A stretch of DNA of 64,000 bases from DASXRA01 sp963737425 (GCA_963737425.1 CAVTSX010000009.1:496001-560000); one strand, 5' to 3'; positions 1 to 8,854 are shown, counted from the first letter of the stretch. The notes: generated from the letters alone by a model not told the origin. Numbers and translations are program-made.

Positions 1-1055
1 CGTCGGGCACCGTGAACATGAAGCGATTCGAGCGAAGGCAGAGCGAACTGCTCGTGCTCAGCGAGCTCCTCGACCGCACCGTGACGATCAGCGAGGACGG
101 GCGGCGCGTCCACATCGTCGACGCCGGCATGGAGCAGAACCGCATCGACGACTGGGAGATCACCCGGCTCGGAGTGCGCGGCGGCGGCGGTCGCATCACC
201 CGGCGCCGTGGCGAGCTGTTTCAGGTCGACTGGGATGAGGTCGACGGGCTGTCACTGTCCGAGTCGAGCCAGGGCACCGACACGCTGCTGGCCGTGCTTG
301 CCGGAATGCGCCCGGCCGACGTCGCGGCGGCCTTGCAGGACATGCCCGACAAACGCCGCCGCGAGGTGGCCGTCGCGCTCGACGACGAGCGCCTCGCCGA
401 CGTGCTCGAGGAGTTGCCCGAGGACGACCAGGTCAGCCTGCTCACCTCGCTCGAGGACGAGCGCGCCGCCGACGTCCTCGAGGCGATGAACGACGACGAC
501 GCCGCCGACCTGCTCGGCGAGATGACCGCGGCCGAGCAGGAACGTCTGCTCAAGCTGATGGAACCCACCGAGGCCGAGCCCGTGCGCCGGTTGATGACCT
601 ACGCCGACTACACCGCGGGCGGCCTGATGACCAGCGAGCCGGTGGTCCTGCTGCCCGATGCCACGGTGGCCGAGGCGCTAGCTCTCGTGCGCAATCCGGA
701 TCTCTCCGCGGCCCTGGCCGCCCAGGTCTTCGTGGTGCGCCCGCCTCAGTCGACGCCCACCGGCAAGTTCCTAGGCACGGTTCACATCCAGCGGCTGCTG
801 CGCGAATCGCCGGCGACGCTCGTCAGCGGCCTCGCCGACAAGGACCCCGCGGCGCTGCGTCCTGGTACCGCGATCGCCGAGGTCACCCGGCATCTCGCGA
901 CCTACAACCTGGTCGCTGCCCCGGTCGTTGACCAGAACGACCGACTGCTCGGTGCCGTGTCTGTCGACGACGTCCTCGATCACCTCCTGCCCGAGGACTG
1001 GCGTGACATCGACGCGGCTGCCGCCGACACAGCCGGGCCGGCCAGTCATGGCTGA
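1..1055 (+). CDS. MgtE N-domain/CBS-domain protein, 5'-partial
   Basis: Cytoplasmic protein combining a PRC-barrel-like N-terminal part, an MgtE intracellular N domain and a CBS pair. It resembles the Mycobacterium Rv1232c family, which lacks the MgtE membrane channel, so a regulatory or Mg2+/nucleotide-sensing role is more likely than transport. The helical repeat motifs DDERLADVLEELPEDD and ERAADVLEAM are plain, followed by the linker TAGGLMTSEPVVL and a CBS pair ending DDVLDHLLPEDW. The reading frame is open to base 3, and the family continues upstream of the GTG at 12 (about 85 residues in Rv1232c), so the true start lies outside the window. The stop overlaps the next gene by 8 nt, suggesting coupled translation. 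Confidence 0.85.
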   Translation, partial: SGTVNMKRFERRQSELLVLSELLDRTVTISEDGRRVHIVDAGMEQNRIDDWEITRLGVRGGGGRITRRRGELFQVDWDEVDGLSLSESSQGTDTLLAVLAGMRPADVAAALQDMPDKRRREVAVALDDERLADVLEELPEDDQVSLLTSLEDERAADVLEAMNDDDAADLLGEMTAAEQERLLKLMEPTEAEPVRRLMTYADYTAGGLMTSEPVVLLPDATVAEALALVRNPDLSAALAAQVFVVRPPQSTPTGKFLGTVHIQRLLRESPATLVSGLADKDPAALRPGTAIAEVTRHLATYNLVAAPVVDQNDRLLGAVSVDDVLDHLLPEDWRDIDAAAADTAGPASHG

Positions 1056-1548
1056 GCGTCGCGACCGGATCGACCAGCCCCGCGAGCCGCGGCGTGGTCC
1101 GGCCCTGCGCTACGACCCGGAGGCATTCGGCCAGCTGACCGAGAAGATCGCCCGCTTCCTCGGCACCGGCCGCTACCTGATCGTCCAGACGATCGTCATC
1201 ATCATGTGGATCGGCTGGAACGTGTTCGCGCCGAAGGACCTGCGCTGGGACCCTTACGCGTTCCTGTTCCTCACGCTGATCCTGTCGCTGCAGGCCGCCT
1301 ACTCCGCGCCGCTGATCCTGCTCGCCACGAACCGCCAGGACGACCGCGACCGGGTCAATCTCGATCAGGACCGCAGCCAGACCAGGCAGGCCAAGGCTGA
1401 TCTCGAGTACGTGGCGCGCGAACTCGCCGCGGTACGCCTCGCGCTCGGCGATGTCGTCACGCGCGACTTCCTGCGTGCCGAACTCGGCCGGATCGACATC
1501 GCGCGCGATGCCGGCGAGGACCGGCCTAGATACGGGGCTCCCAGCTGA
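1048..1548 (+). CDS. DUF1003 family membrane protein
   Basis: A 166-residue protein of the DUF1003 family. After a basic, charged N-terminus (about 1-40) come two predicted membrane helices (about 43-60 and 71-93) separated by a short loop, then a charged helical tail (about 95-150) that could form a coiled coil. No enzymatic motif is visible and the family has no settled function. The ATG at 1048 is chosen because it overlaps the stop of the MgtE-N/CBS gene, as in coupled operon pairs; a longer in-frame extension exists but covers that gene in another frame. The 3' end overlaps the convergent ABC permease by 23 nt. Confidence 0.8.
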   Translation: MAERRDRIDQPREPRRGPALRYDPEAFGQLTEKIARFLGTGRYLIVQTIVIIMWIGWNVFAPKDLRWDPYAFLFLTLILSLQAAYSAPLILLATNRQDDRDRVNLDQDRSQTRQAKADLEYVARELAAVRLALGDVVTRDFLRAELGRIDIARDAGEDRPRYGAPS

Positions 1549-2293
1549 AGTACCTGGTCGCCAGGACGAGTCCTGCCACCCCCCAGGCCGCCACGACCAG
1601 CACGTCGCTCCAGTGAAACGTGGTGCCGAGGAAGCCGGCCTGCATGCCGTCCGCGAAATGCTTGACCGGGAAGATCCGCGCGACCCAGCGGATCCACTCC
1701 GGCGCATCGTCGCCCAGCGGGATGAAGATCCCGGAGAGGAACAGCAGCGGCAGGATCGTGGCATTGACGATGGGGACGGCGGCGTCCTCGTTCGGGATGA
1801 CCGCGGTGACCGCAACGCCCAGGGCACAGAAACAGGCCGCGCCGACCACGAGCATCACCAGGAACCGTACGAGCGTCGCACCGGACGGGATCTCGGCGTC
1901 GTAGAAGGCCTTGCCGAACGCGACGGTGATCGCCACAAGCAGCACCGCGACGAGCAGAGCATGCAGAATCCGCGCGGAGAGGTACGCGACTGCCGGCAAC
2001 GGAGTGCCGTTCGTGCGCTTGAGGATGCCCGCATCGCGCTGGAACGACAGGCTGACGGCGATGTTGTTGTAGCAGGCGGTGATCACCGCGAACGAAGCCA
2101 TCGCGGCTACGTAGTAGGTGGACTGGTGCACCACGCGCCCGCCGATACGCACGTGGCCGCTGCCCAGCAGCGCGGTGAAGATCACGAGGAACATCAGCGG
2201 GAACGCGAACGTGAAGAAGGCTGCGGCCGGATTGCGCCAGAAGGCCTTGTTCACGTACTTCACCTGCAACGCGGTCAACGCGACGGTGCTCAT
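1526..2293 (-). CDS. ABC-2 type transporter permease
   Basis: Integral membrane subunit (255 aa) of an ABC-2 exporter. It has the typical N-terminal helix after a short cytoplasmic segment, a long extracytoplasmic loop (about 45-75), then five further hydrophobic segments. The FLSGIFIPL stretch near residue 195 is characteristic of drug/lipid-type ABC-2 permeases. Its ATG overlaps the stop of the ATPase gene by 4 nt (ATGA), so the two are translationally coupled and should form one export complex. Substrate unknown; DrrAB-like drug or lipid export is the usual annotation. The gene ends inside the 3' end of the convergent DUF1003 gene. Confidence 0.88.
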   Translation of the reverse strand: MSTVALTALQVKYVNKAFWRNPAAAFFTFAFPLMFLVIFTALLGSGHVRIGGRVVHQSTYYVAAMASFAVITACYNNIAVSLSFQRDAGILKRTNGTPLPAVAYLSARILHALLVAVLLVAITVAFGKAFYDAEIPSGATLVRFLVMLVVGAACFCALGVAVTAVIPNEDAAVPIVNATILPLLFLSGIFIPLGDDAPEWIRWVARIFPVKHFADGMQAGFLGTTFHWSDVLVVAAWGVAGLVLATRYFSWEPRI

Positions 2294-3243
2294 CGCGAAC
2301 CACCTGCGCCGGCGCCATCCGCATCGTCTGCGGTGAGTTCGAGGTACACGTCCTCGAGCGACGGGCGCAGGATCTGCAGATCGTCCAGCGCGACGTCATG
2401 CTCGATGGCCCAGCCGGCGAGCCGGTGCAGGGCCCTGGCCAGGTCGTCCGGCGCGAATTCGACCGCGCCGTCTGTGTCGGGCGCAGCGCCGAGATCGGCC
2501 GGCGGGGCCGTGCCCGCGGGAACGCGATAGCGCACGGTCACGTGGGCCGTGTCGCGTCCGCCCAGCGTGTCCGGGGGGCCGGACGCGACGATGCGCCCGG
2601 CCGCCACGACCGCGACGCGGTCGGCCAGGTTCTGCGCCTCGTCCATGTAATGCGTGGTCAGCAGAACGGTCTTGCCCAGTTCGGCAAGGCTCTTGATCAC
2701 GTGCCACGCCTCGCGCCGGGCCGACGGGTCGAAGCCCGTTGTCGGCTCGTCGAGGAAGAGCAATTCGGGATCACCGGCAAGGGCGATCGCGACGTCGAGC
2801 CGGCGCTGCTGACCGCCCGACAGTTTCACCACGCGGCTGTCGCGTTTGCCGTCGAGGCCGACCAGCTCGATCACCTCGTCGACCGGGCGTGGATGCGGGA
2901 AGCATGCCGAGTACATGGCGATCGTCTCGGCCACGGTCAGGTAGCGATCGACGCCACTTTCCTGCAGCACGATGCCGATGCGCGCCTTCAACTCCGTCCG
3001 GTCCCGGCCGGGATCGAGGCCGAGTACGGCGACTTCGCCCTCGTCGCGGCGGCGGTAGCCCTCCAGAATCTCGACGGTGGTGGTCTTTCCGGCGCCGTTC
3101 GGCCCGAGCAGTGCGAACACCTCGCCGTGCGCGATGTCGAAGTCGATGCCCGAGACCGCGCGCAACTCGCCGTAGGACTTGACCAGACCGCGCACCCGAA
3201 CCGCGACGCCGGCAGCGTCGGCGGGCGCGTTCGAAACGGTCAT
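2290..3243 (-). CDS. ABC transporter ATP-binding protein (DrrA-like)
   Basis: Cytoplasmic ATPase (317 aa) energising the ABC-2 permease encoded just downstream. Walker A is GPNGAGKTT (about 48-56), the signature is LSGGQQRR, and Walker B is LLFLDEPTTGFDP; a C-terminal extension of about 80 residues is typical of the DrrA/CcmA group. The start at 3243 is set by a strong ribosome site (GGGGAGG, 5 nt before ATG); the frame is open further upstream to 3375 but without comparable signals. An inverted-repeat element lies about 100 bp upstream. Confidence 0.9.
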   Translation of the reverse strand: MTVSNAPADAAGVAVRVRGLVKSYGELRAVSGIDFDIAHGEVFALLGPNGAGKTTTVEILEGYRRRDEGEVAVLGLDPGRDRTELKARIGIVLQESGVDRYLTVAETIAMYSACFPHPRPVDEVIELVGLDGKRDSRVVKLSGGQQRRLDVAIALAGDPELLFLDEPTTGFDPSARREAWHVIKSLAELGKTVLLTTHYMDEAQNLADRVAVVAAGRIVASGPPDTLGGRDTAHVTVRYRVPAGTAPPADLGAAPDTDGAVEFAPDDLARALHRLAGWAIEHDVALDDLQILRPSLEDVYLELTADDADGAGAGGSR

Positions 3244-3346
3244 GTCGCCTCCCCTAGCGGAGTCCAGCACGAAACTAAGGCCTGTGGACGGCATAGCGCA
3301 GCGCCACACCGGTTCGGGCCACATGCCGCGGTGCAGCGCGACAAAC

Positions 3347-3406
3347 CTCATGATCATCTCTGCCGAAACTGGCACTGGCCGCGGAATCAGCAGAGATGAT
3401 CATGAG
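3347..3406. repeat. Intergenic palindromic element A, copy 1
   Basis: Inverted repeat with perfect 17-bp arms (3347-3363 and 3390-3406, core TGATCATCTCTGC / GCAGAGATGATCA) around a 26-bp spacer. Related copies with the same spacer length lie at 21192-21247 and 39141-39198. It sits between the 5' end of the ABC ATPase gene and the 3' end of azlD. Confidence 0.9.
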
Positions 3407-3489
3407 CAGGGGCGCCGCGCATTGGTCGGCAAGCCCGCCTACCCTGCCTTTGGCCGACCGCCCGCTTCACGTCGCCCGGGCCGCGGCCG

Positions 3490-3798
3490 TTACGACGCGA
3501 GCCGGATCAGTGCGGCCGTCGCTCCCGCGGCTACCACGACGACCATGAACGGCGCTCGACGCCACACGGCCACGGCGCCCACCGCGAACCCGGCCAACCG
3601 CGGCCCGTTCAGGTCGATGCTCTCCCCGTTGCCCACCGCCTCGACGACGACGAGTGCCGCCAGCAGGGCGACCGGCAGGAGCTCGACGAGGCGGCGGATC
3701 CGTGGCATGTCGAGTAGCCGGGCCGGAACCAGGTAGCCCGCGAGCTTGAGCGCATAGCAGCCGGCGACGGTCGAGATGACAAGTGCCCAGAGGTTCAT
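3490..3798 (-). CDS. azlD: AzlD-family branched-chain amino acid permease subunit
   Basis: Small membrane protein (102 aa, about four hydrophobic segments) of the AzlD/BrnE family, which partners AzlC/BrnF to export branched-chain amino acids and similar substrates such as methionine or azaleucine. The KLAGYLVPARLL stretch after the first helix and the LLPVALLAALV segment are typical. Its ATG overlaps the azlC stop by 4 nt (ATGA), giving the coupled azlCD pair. It ends the MarR-AraC-azlC-azlD run. Confidence 0.88.
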   Translation of the reverse strand: MNLWALVISTVAGCYALKLAGYLVPARLLDMPRIRRLVELLPVALLAALVVVEAVGNGESIDLNGPRLAGFAVGAVAVWRRAPFMVVVVAAGATAALIRLAS

Positions 3799-4544
3799 TG
3801 CATCCCGTCCTCTTGCGACTTGTCATACCTTCGGCGTGCGGTCAGCCGCGCAACGTATGACAACTCGCGGTCTTCTGGGCGCCGCGGCGTGATCCCGGCG
3901 AGGAGCAGCGCGGCCGACGAGGCGAGGATCGGCACTCCCGGCGGGGTGAACGGGATGAGCACGAGCGCGATCAGCGCCGCACCGGCCGCCACCCGGCGCT
4001 CGACGGCGCCGGCGTGCAGCCGCGGCGCGAGCAGTGCCAGGAATGCCGCCGGAATCACGGCGTCCAGGCCAAAGCGCGCCGGGTCGCCCAGCGCCTGGGC
4101 GCCGAGCGCCCCGACGATCGTCGCGATGTTCCAGAAGACCCATACGCCGGCGAACGTCGACCAGAACGCCAGCCGCGCCAGGGACGGATCGGCGCGGGCG
4201 ACGGCCATCGCCGTCGTCTCGTCGATCGTGCCCTGCGCCGCGACCAGGCGGCGGACGCCTCGCACACGCAGCAGCGGGGCCAGCCGCATGGCGTAGAGCG
4301 TGTTGCGGGCTCCGAGCAGCAGTCCGCTGCTCAGCGCGGCGACGAGCGTGCCACCGCCGCTGACCACGCCGACCACCGCGAACTGGGTTCCCCCGGTGAA
4401 CGCCAGCAGCGACAGCACCGCGGTCTGCGGCGCCGACAGGCCGGACGCGACCGACGCGGCGCCGAACGCAACGCCGTAGGAACCCACGGCGATCGAGACG
4501 CCGAGCGAGTCGCGAACAACGGCGCGGCGGCTCTGCGATTCCAC
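3795..4544 (-). CDS. azlC: AzlC-family amino acid exporter subunit
   Basis: Large subunit (249 aa) of an AzlCD/BrnFE exporter. The opening DSLGVSIAVGSYGVAFG, followed by a hydrophobic segment with FTGGTQFAVVG and later LLLGARNTLYAM, is diagnostic of AzlC. About six or seven membrane segments are predicted. The frame stays open to 5057, but that extension overlaps the AraC-type gene in another frame; GTG at 4544 places the start 10 bp after the araC stop and matches family length. The charged C-terminal tail (about 215-249) is unremarkable. Probably cotranscribed with the two regulators upstream. Confidence 0.87.
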   Translation of the reverse strand: MESQSRRAVVRDSLGVSIAVGSYGVAFGAASVASGLSAPQTAVLSLLAFTGGTQFAVVGVVSGGGTLVAALSSGLLLGARNTLYAMRLAPLLRVRGVRRLVAAQGTIDETTAMAVARADPSLARLAFWSTFAGVWVFWNIATIVGALGAQALGDPARFGLDAVIPAAFLALLAPRLHAGAVERRVAAGAALIALVLIPFTPPGVPILASSAALLLAGITPRRPEDRELSYVARLTARRRYDKSQEDGMQ

Positions 4545-4554
4545 GCCGCTGACG

Positions 4555-5412
4555 TTAGGCGCGCTGCGAAGCGGATTCTTGAACGTTCTTGCGCTCACGG
4601 GCAAAGCGCGCCGGAGGCACGCCGACGTGGCGCCGGAAATGCCGGGTGAGATGCGCCTGGTCGGAGAATCCGACCGCGAGCGCCGTCGATGCGACGTCAG
4701 TGCCCCCGCTGAGCAGCACCCGGGCCTGATCGATCCGGCACTGGGTGAGGTAGGCGTGCGGTGGCAGGCCGACATGACGCCGGAATGCCCGAATGAGCGC
4801 GAATGGGCTGCAGCCGGCCAGCTCGGCCAGCTGCTCGATGCTGGGCGGATCAGCCAGCCGGGCGCGTAATAGCGCCGCACATCGGGCAACCGGGCGCGCA
4901 CCGGCGTCCGCGCCGGTCGCGTGGAACGGGGTCCGGCGGGCATGGCGCCGCACGAGGAGCCGCACCGCACGCAGCGTGTACTCCGACGCCGCGAGCCGGT
5001 CGCCCGACGCGGCGGCGCGGTGCGCCTGCAGCAACGCGGCGGCCGCCTGCGGGTCACTCACCAGCGGCTCGGCAAAGCTCGCCGACCCTGAGCGACCCAG
5101 CTCGCTCGCGACCGATCGCACCAGGTCGACGTCTGCGTAGAGCACCTGGTAACGCCAACCCTCGTCCGAGCCGGACTGTCCGGTGTGCACGGTGTCCGCG
5201 TCGACCATGCTGACGGTGCCCGGCCATGCATGGTGCAGTTCGCCGTGGCAGTGAAAGTCCTCGACGCCTTCGGTCACCACGCCGAAGGTGTACTGCGGGT
5301 GCCGATGCCGTCCGAAGGCGTAGTCGACATACCGCGCGTGCAGCAGGTCGGTGCGCGGAAACGTGGGGTGTGGCCAGTGCCGCGCGTGTTCCGGCTCGTT
5401 CAGCCGACGCAT
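4555..5412 (-). CDS. AraC-family transcriptional regulator
   Basis: A 285-aa regulator with an N-terminal cupin-type sensor (about 20-110, HxH-type segment HRHPQYTFGVV) and a C-terminal double helix-turn-helix (about 175-275, with LAGCSPFALIRAFRRHVG and ALAVGFSDQAHLTRHFRR). AraC proteins of this layout often adjoin azlCD and activate export in response to an amino acid; that assignment comes from gene context. It overlaps the upstream MarR gene by 13 nt and is followed 10 bp later by azlC. Confidence 0.88.
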   Translation of the reverse strand: MRRLNEPEHARHWPHPTFPRTDLLHARYVDYAFGRHRHPQYTFGVVTEGVEDFHCHGELHHAWPGTVSMVDADTVHTGQSGSDEGWRYQVLYADVDLVRSVASELGRSGSASFAEPLVSDPQAAAALLQAHRAAASGDRLAASEYTLRAVRLLVRRHARRTPFHATGADAGARPVARCAALLRARLADPPSIEQLAELAGCSPFALIRAFRRHVGLPPHAYLTQCRIDQARVLLSGGTDVASTALAVGFSDQAHLTRHFRRHVGVPPARFARERKNVQESASQRA

Positions 5413-5894
5413 CCGTCATCCGACGCTGCGCCATTGCCGAAATCCGTGTCGAGGCGGCCGAGCAGATCGTGCAGCATGTGCAACTCGCCGTCGGTGAACC
5501 TCGACAACCAGTGCTCCTGGATGCCGGCGAGGTGCGTCGGCGACGCGGCGCGCAGCCGGTCGAAACCGACCTGCGTGAGCACGGTGTACAGGCCGCGCGC
5601 GTCGCCTGGATACGGCTCGCGAGTGACCAGGCCCTCTGCCTGCAGCCGGTCGACCAGCCGGGTCAGTCCTGAGCGCGAGAGCAGGACCCGGTCGGCCAGC
5701 TCAGCCATGCGCAGCCGACGCTGCGGAGCTTCGGCCAACTGGAGCAGGACGTCGTACCAGCTCAGTGGCATGCCCGTCGCTGCCAGCAGATCGCGCTCGA
5801 GTTGGCGGATGACCGAGCCGTGCGTCCGCAGGAAGGTGCGCCAAACGGTGATCCGCCAGTCGGCGGCTCGGATCGGCGGGCTCACTCGGGTCAC
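5400..5894 (-). CDS. MarR-family transcriptional regulator
   Basis: A winged-helix repressor of about 164 aa. The core (about 45-105) carries MAELADRVLLSRSGLTRLVDRL as recognition region and the wing YPGDARGLYTVLT, both standard for MarR. GTG at 5894 is preferred over the ATG at 5918 because a TAGGAT hexamer lies 8 nt upstream, a leaderless-promoter arrangement. Its 3' end overlaps the AraC-type gene by 13 nt, so it heads the operon leading to azlCD and may control it. The ligand is unknown. Confidence 0.85.
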   Translation of the reverse strand: MTRVSPPIRAADWRITVWRTFLRTHGSVIRQLERDLLAATGMPLSWYDVLLQLAEAPQRRLRMAELADRVLLSRSGLTRLVDRLQAEGLVTREPYPGDARGLYTVLTQVGFDRLRAASPTHLAGIQEHWLSRFTDGELHMLHDLLGRLDTDFGNGAASDDGCVG

Positions 5895-5902
5895 AGTGGC
5901 CG

Positions 5903-5908
5903 ATCCTA
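5903..5908 (-). promoter_or_regulatory. -10 hexamer of leaderless MarR gene
   Basis: TAGGAT on the minus strand, 8 nt before the GTG at 5894, with no Shine-Dalgarno site. It decides the start codon. Confidence 0.55.
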
Positions 5909-6022
5909 AGCTGTGCATGTCGGATTTTGCTTTTTCGTGGCCTAGGGGTGCCCGGTCTGACGGTGGATCGTGATAATGCCGTCGCCAACCCGCTGCACGC
6001 GCGGCACCGCACCACCCGGCCG

Positions 6023-6028
6023 TACCAT
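6023..6028 (+). promoter_or_regulatory. -10 hexamer of leaderless mrp
   Basis: TACCAT ends 7 nt before GTG 6036. There is no Shine-Dalgarno sequence, so transcription probably starts at the GTG. Confidence 0.6.
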
Positions 6029-6035
6029 CGCAGTC

Positions 6036-7169
6036 GTGCCCCTACCGACCGTCGACGACGTGACCTCAGCGCTCGCAACCGTTCTGGATCCCGAGATCCG
6101 AAAGCCGATCACCGAACTGCAGATGGTCTCCTCCGTCGAGGTTGCAGCCGACGGCCGCGCGCACGTCTCGGTGCTGCTCACGGTGGCCGGCTGTCCGATG
6201 AAGGAACAGCTCACCCGCGACGTCACGGCCGCGGTGAGCCAACTCGAGGGCATCAGCGGTGTCGACGTCACCCTCGGCGTCATGTCCGACGCGCAGCGTG
6301 GCGCGCTGCAACAGCAGTTGCGCGGCGACGCGCCGACCAACGAGATCCCGTTCGCGCAGCCCGGTTCGCGCACCCGCGTGTACGCGGTCTCCTCCGGCAA
6401 GGGTGGCGTCGGCAAGTCGTCGGTGACGGTCAACCTCGCCGTGGCGCTGGCCGCGCGCGGCCTGTCGATCGGTGTTCTGGACGCCGACATCTACGGGTTC
6501 TCGGTGCCGCGCATGCTCGGCGTCACCGGCCGCCCGACCCAGGTCGAGAACATGATCATGCCGCCACAGGCGCACGGCGTGCGGGTGATCTCGATCGGCA
6601 TGTTCACGCCTGGCAACACCGCGGTGGTGTGGCGTGGCCCGATGCTGCACCGCGCCCTGCAGCAGTTCCTCGCCGACGTGTTCTGGGGCGACCTCGACAT
6701 CCTGCTGATGGATCTGCCGCCCGGCACCGGCGACATCGCCATCTCCGTCGCGCAACTCGTCCCGACCGCCGAGCTGCTCGTGGTCACCACCCCGCAACTC
6801 GCCGCCCGTGAGGTGGCCGAGAGGGCGGGCTCGATCGCCTTGCAGACCCACCAGCAGATCGTCGGTGTCGTCGAGAACATGAGCTGGCTCGACCTGCCCG
6901 ACGGCTCGCGCATGGAACTGTTCGGCAGCGGCGGCGGTCAGGCGGTGGCCGACTCGTTGGCCGCATCGACCGGCACTCGGGTGCCGCTGCTCGGCCAGGT
7001 ACCGATTGACCAGCGCGTACGCGAGGGCGGCGACGAAGGCATTCCGGTCGTGCTGAGCGACCCCGACTCACCGGCCGCCCGCGCGTACCGCGACGTCGCC
7101 GAGTCGCTCGCCGCCCGGCAGCGCAGCCTCGTCGGGCGCTCACTCGGGCTGAGTCCGACGCGCGGCTGA
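6036..7169 (+). CDS. mrp: Mrp/NBP35-family Fe-S cluster carrier ATPase
   Basis: Cytosolic P-loop ATPase (377 aa) that carries or helps load Fe-S clusters. The N-terminal MIP18/DUF59 domain spans about 1-85 (with DPEIRKPITEL and a GCPMK segment). The deviant Walker A of the ParA/MinD class is GKGGVGKSS (121-129), followed by DADIYGFSVPRML and DLPPGTGD. The C-terminal CxxC found in E. coli ApbC is absent here (ENMSWLDLPDG), as in mycobacterial Mrp. GTG 6036 is chosen because TACCAT lies 7 nt upstream; the frame is open to 5970. In actinobacteria mrp often lies near sigE-htrA-tatB, as it does here. Confidence 0.92.
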   Translation: MPLPTVDDVTSALATVLDPEIRKPITELQMVSSVEVAADGRAHVSVLLTVAGCPMKEQLTRDVTAAVSQLEGISGVDVTLGVMSDAQRGALQQQLRGDAPTNEIPFAQPGSRTRVYAVSSGKGGVGKSSVTVNLAVALAARGLSIGVLDADIYGFSVPRMLGVTGRPTQVENMIMPPQAHGVRVISIGMFTPGNTAVVWRGPMLHRALQQFLADVFWGDLDILLMDLPPGTGDIAISVAQLVPTAELLVVTTPQLAAREVAERAGSIALQTHQQIVGVVENMSWLDLPDGSRMELFGSGGGQAVADSLAASTGTRVPLLGQVPIDQRVREGGDEGIPVVLSDPDSPAARAYRDVAESLAARQRSLVGRSLGLSPTRG

Positions 7170-7218
7170 CGCTGCGTCGCTGAGGGCAGCTTCCGACACT
7201 CTTGTCTGTGTTGCCTGC

Positions 7219-8463
7219 TTGCATGTCACTGTGCTTGAGTGCAGTGTGCTCAAGTCTTCTACCTCCGTTGAGCTCAATGCTCGGGACACCCGGAATGCCA
7301 GGCTGTACCTGACCGGCCTCACGGCCTCGCTCCTGGGCGACAGCGCAATGACGCTGGTGGCCGGCATCTGGGTCAAGTCGCTGACCGGTAGCAACGCAGC
7401 AGCCGCCCTTGTCGCGGTGGGCATCTACGCGCCGTCGCTGCTTGCGCCGCTCGCCGGCGCAGTGGCCGACCGGGTGCGTCGCCGGCGCCTGCTGCTGGTC
7501 AGCAATCTCGCGATGGGCGCGGTGATGCTGACGCTGCTGTTCGTCAACCGCGCGTCGCAGGTGTGGCTGCTCTACGCCGTCATGACCTGTTACGGCGTGG
7601 CCCTCGTGCTGATCGATCCAGCCGAGAATGCGCTGTTCGCGGTCATGCTGCCGGACGCCGCGCGCGGCCGGCTCAACGGCCTGCGGATGACCTTGCAGGA
7701 GGGCTGCAAACTCATCGCCCCCCTGGCGGGCGCCGGACTGTTCTCGGTTGCCGGTGGCGGGACGGTCGCCGCACTCGATGCGGCAACGTTCGGCGTGGCC
7801 GCGACGGCGATCGCGATGTTACGAGTGGCCGAGCCGCGTCCGCAGCCGACCGAACGGCACTGGCGCGCCGAACTCGTCGCAGGAGCGCGGCACGTCTGGC
7901 AGACGGCCCCGCTGCGGGCGGTGGTGCTCGCAGCGGCGATCGCGATGTTCGCCTCGGGCGTCGCGTTCGCCGCCATGTTCGCCATGGCGGACGCGCTGCA
8001 CCGACCGCCCAGCTTCCTCGGCGTCTTCACCAGCGTCTACGGGGCAGGCGCGATCATCGGCGGGCTGGTGAGTTCGCGCGTCCTGCGCCGGTGGGACGAG
8101 GCCCGGCTCACCGCCCTCGGCCTGCTCAACGGTGCTGCCGGCTACCTGCTGGCGGCCACGCCGTGGCTGCCGGCGGCGCTGCTCGGCTGGTTCGTGCGCG
8201 GCTTCGCGTTGCCCTGGATCGTGGTCGCCGCGATCACGCTGGCGCAGCGGCTCACGCCGATGAACCTGCAGGGCCGCGTCTCAGCGGCGATCACGTTCCT
8301 GCTGTTCGCCCCGCAGCCGCTGGCACAGGCAGTTGGCGCCGCGGTGATCGCGCACGTCGATTTCCGGCTCGTGTACGCAGTCGTCGCGGCGAGCGGCCTG
8401 ATCTGCGCGCTGCTGCTATGGCCGCTGCGCACAGCGGCTCAGCCCGAGGTCGCAAAACGCTAG
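7219..8463 (+). CDS. MFS transporter
   Basis: Major facilitator superfamily protein of up to 414 aa with about 12 hydrophobic segments. The first half contains LAGAVADRVRRRRLL, the loop 2-3 motif of drug/siderophore exporters of the EntS/MFS_3 group. Substrate unknown. The start is uncertain: TTG 7219 gives the longest frame, while GTG 7231 or 7246 would drop 4 or 9 residues without affecting the first helix. The stop overlaps the convergent tatB by 4 nt. Confidence 0.85.
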   Translation: MHVTVLECSVLKSSTSVELNARDTRNARLYLTGLTASLLGDSAMTLVAGIWVKSLTGSNAAAALVAVGIYAPSLLAPLAGAVADRVRRRRLLLVSNLAMGAVMLTLLFVNRASQVWLLYAVMTCYGVALVLIDPAENALFAVMLPDAARGRLNGLRMTLQEGCKLIAPLAGAGLFSVAGGGTVAALDAATFGVAATAIAMLRVAEPRPQPTERHWRAELVAGARHVWQTAPLRAVVLAAAIAMFASGVAFAAMFAMADALHRPPSFLGVFTSVYGAGAIIGGLVSSRVLRRWDEARLTALGLLNGAAGYLLAATPWLPAALLGWFVRGFALPWIVVAAITLAQRLTPMNLQGRVSAAITFLLFAPQPLAQAVGAAVIAHVDFRLVYAVVAASGLICALLLWPLRTAAQPEVAKR

Positions 8464-8846
8464 GTGGCGTCCTCGTCGAAGGGAGCCTTCTCGCCGCGCC
8501 CGAGTGGCTGCTCGGCCGGTCGGCGGCTCGCCGCCGGTTCGCTCGAGGCGGCGGGCGTGTCGTCCGAGCGGGGCACGGCGACATCGTCGTCATCGCCGAG
8601 CAGCGCGCGTTGCAGCGCCGTGCGCGGGTTGAGCGAGCGCAGTTCGCGCAGCGAGTCCAGCCCGACGTCGGCGAACTCCGGGCCGAGCTCGTTCTTCAGT
8701 TGGCTGCGAGCGCCGGTAGCCATGTCACGAAGCTGGCGCATCAGCCGGGCGGCGTCGCGGGCCAGAGACGGCAGTCGCTCCGGGCCGAGCACGATGACGC
8801 CGACCAGCGCAAGCACCGCGAACTCCATCGGCCCGATGTTGAACAT
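8460..8846 (-). CDS. tatB: Sec-independent translocase subunit TatB
   Basis: Membrane subunit (128 aa) of the twin-arginine translocase. It has the short N-terminal helix (MEFAVLALVGVIVLGPERLP, with the conserved Gly-Pro-Glu hinge), an amphipathic helix (about 28-50) and a low-complexity acidic/Pro-Ala tail. Family length is 120-170 aa. The site GAGG precedes ATG by 6-7 nt. It follows htrA by 8 bp, giving the order sigE-rseA-htrA-tatB known from mycobacteria. Confidence 0.93.
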   Translation of the reverse strand: MFNIGPMEFAVLALVGVIVLGPERLPSLARDAARLMRQLRDMATGARSQLKNELGPEFADVGLDSLRELRSLNPRTALQRALLGDDDDVAVPRSDDTPAASSEPAASRRPAEQPLGRGEKAPFDEDAT

Positions 8847-8854
8847 GGCCTACC

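Noticed and set aside
7234..7254. CTTGAG-N9-CTCAAG inverted repeat near the MFS start
   Set aside because: Only 6-bp arms and overlapping possible start codons; too weak to call an operator.
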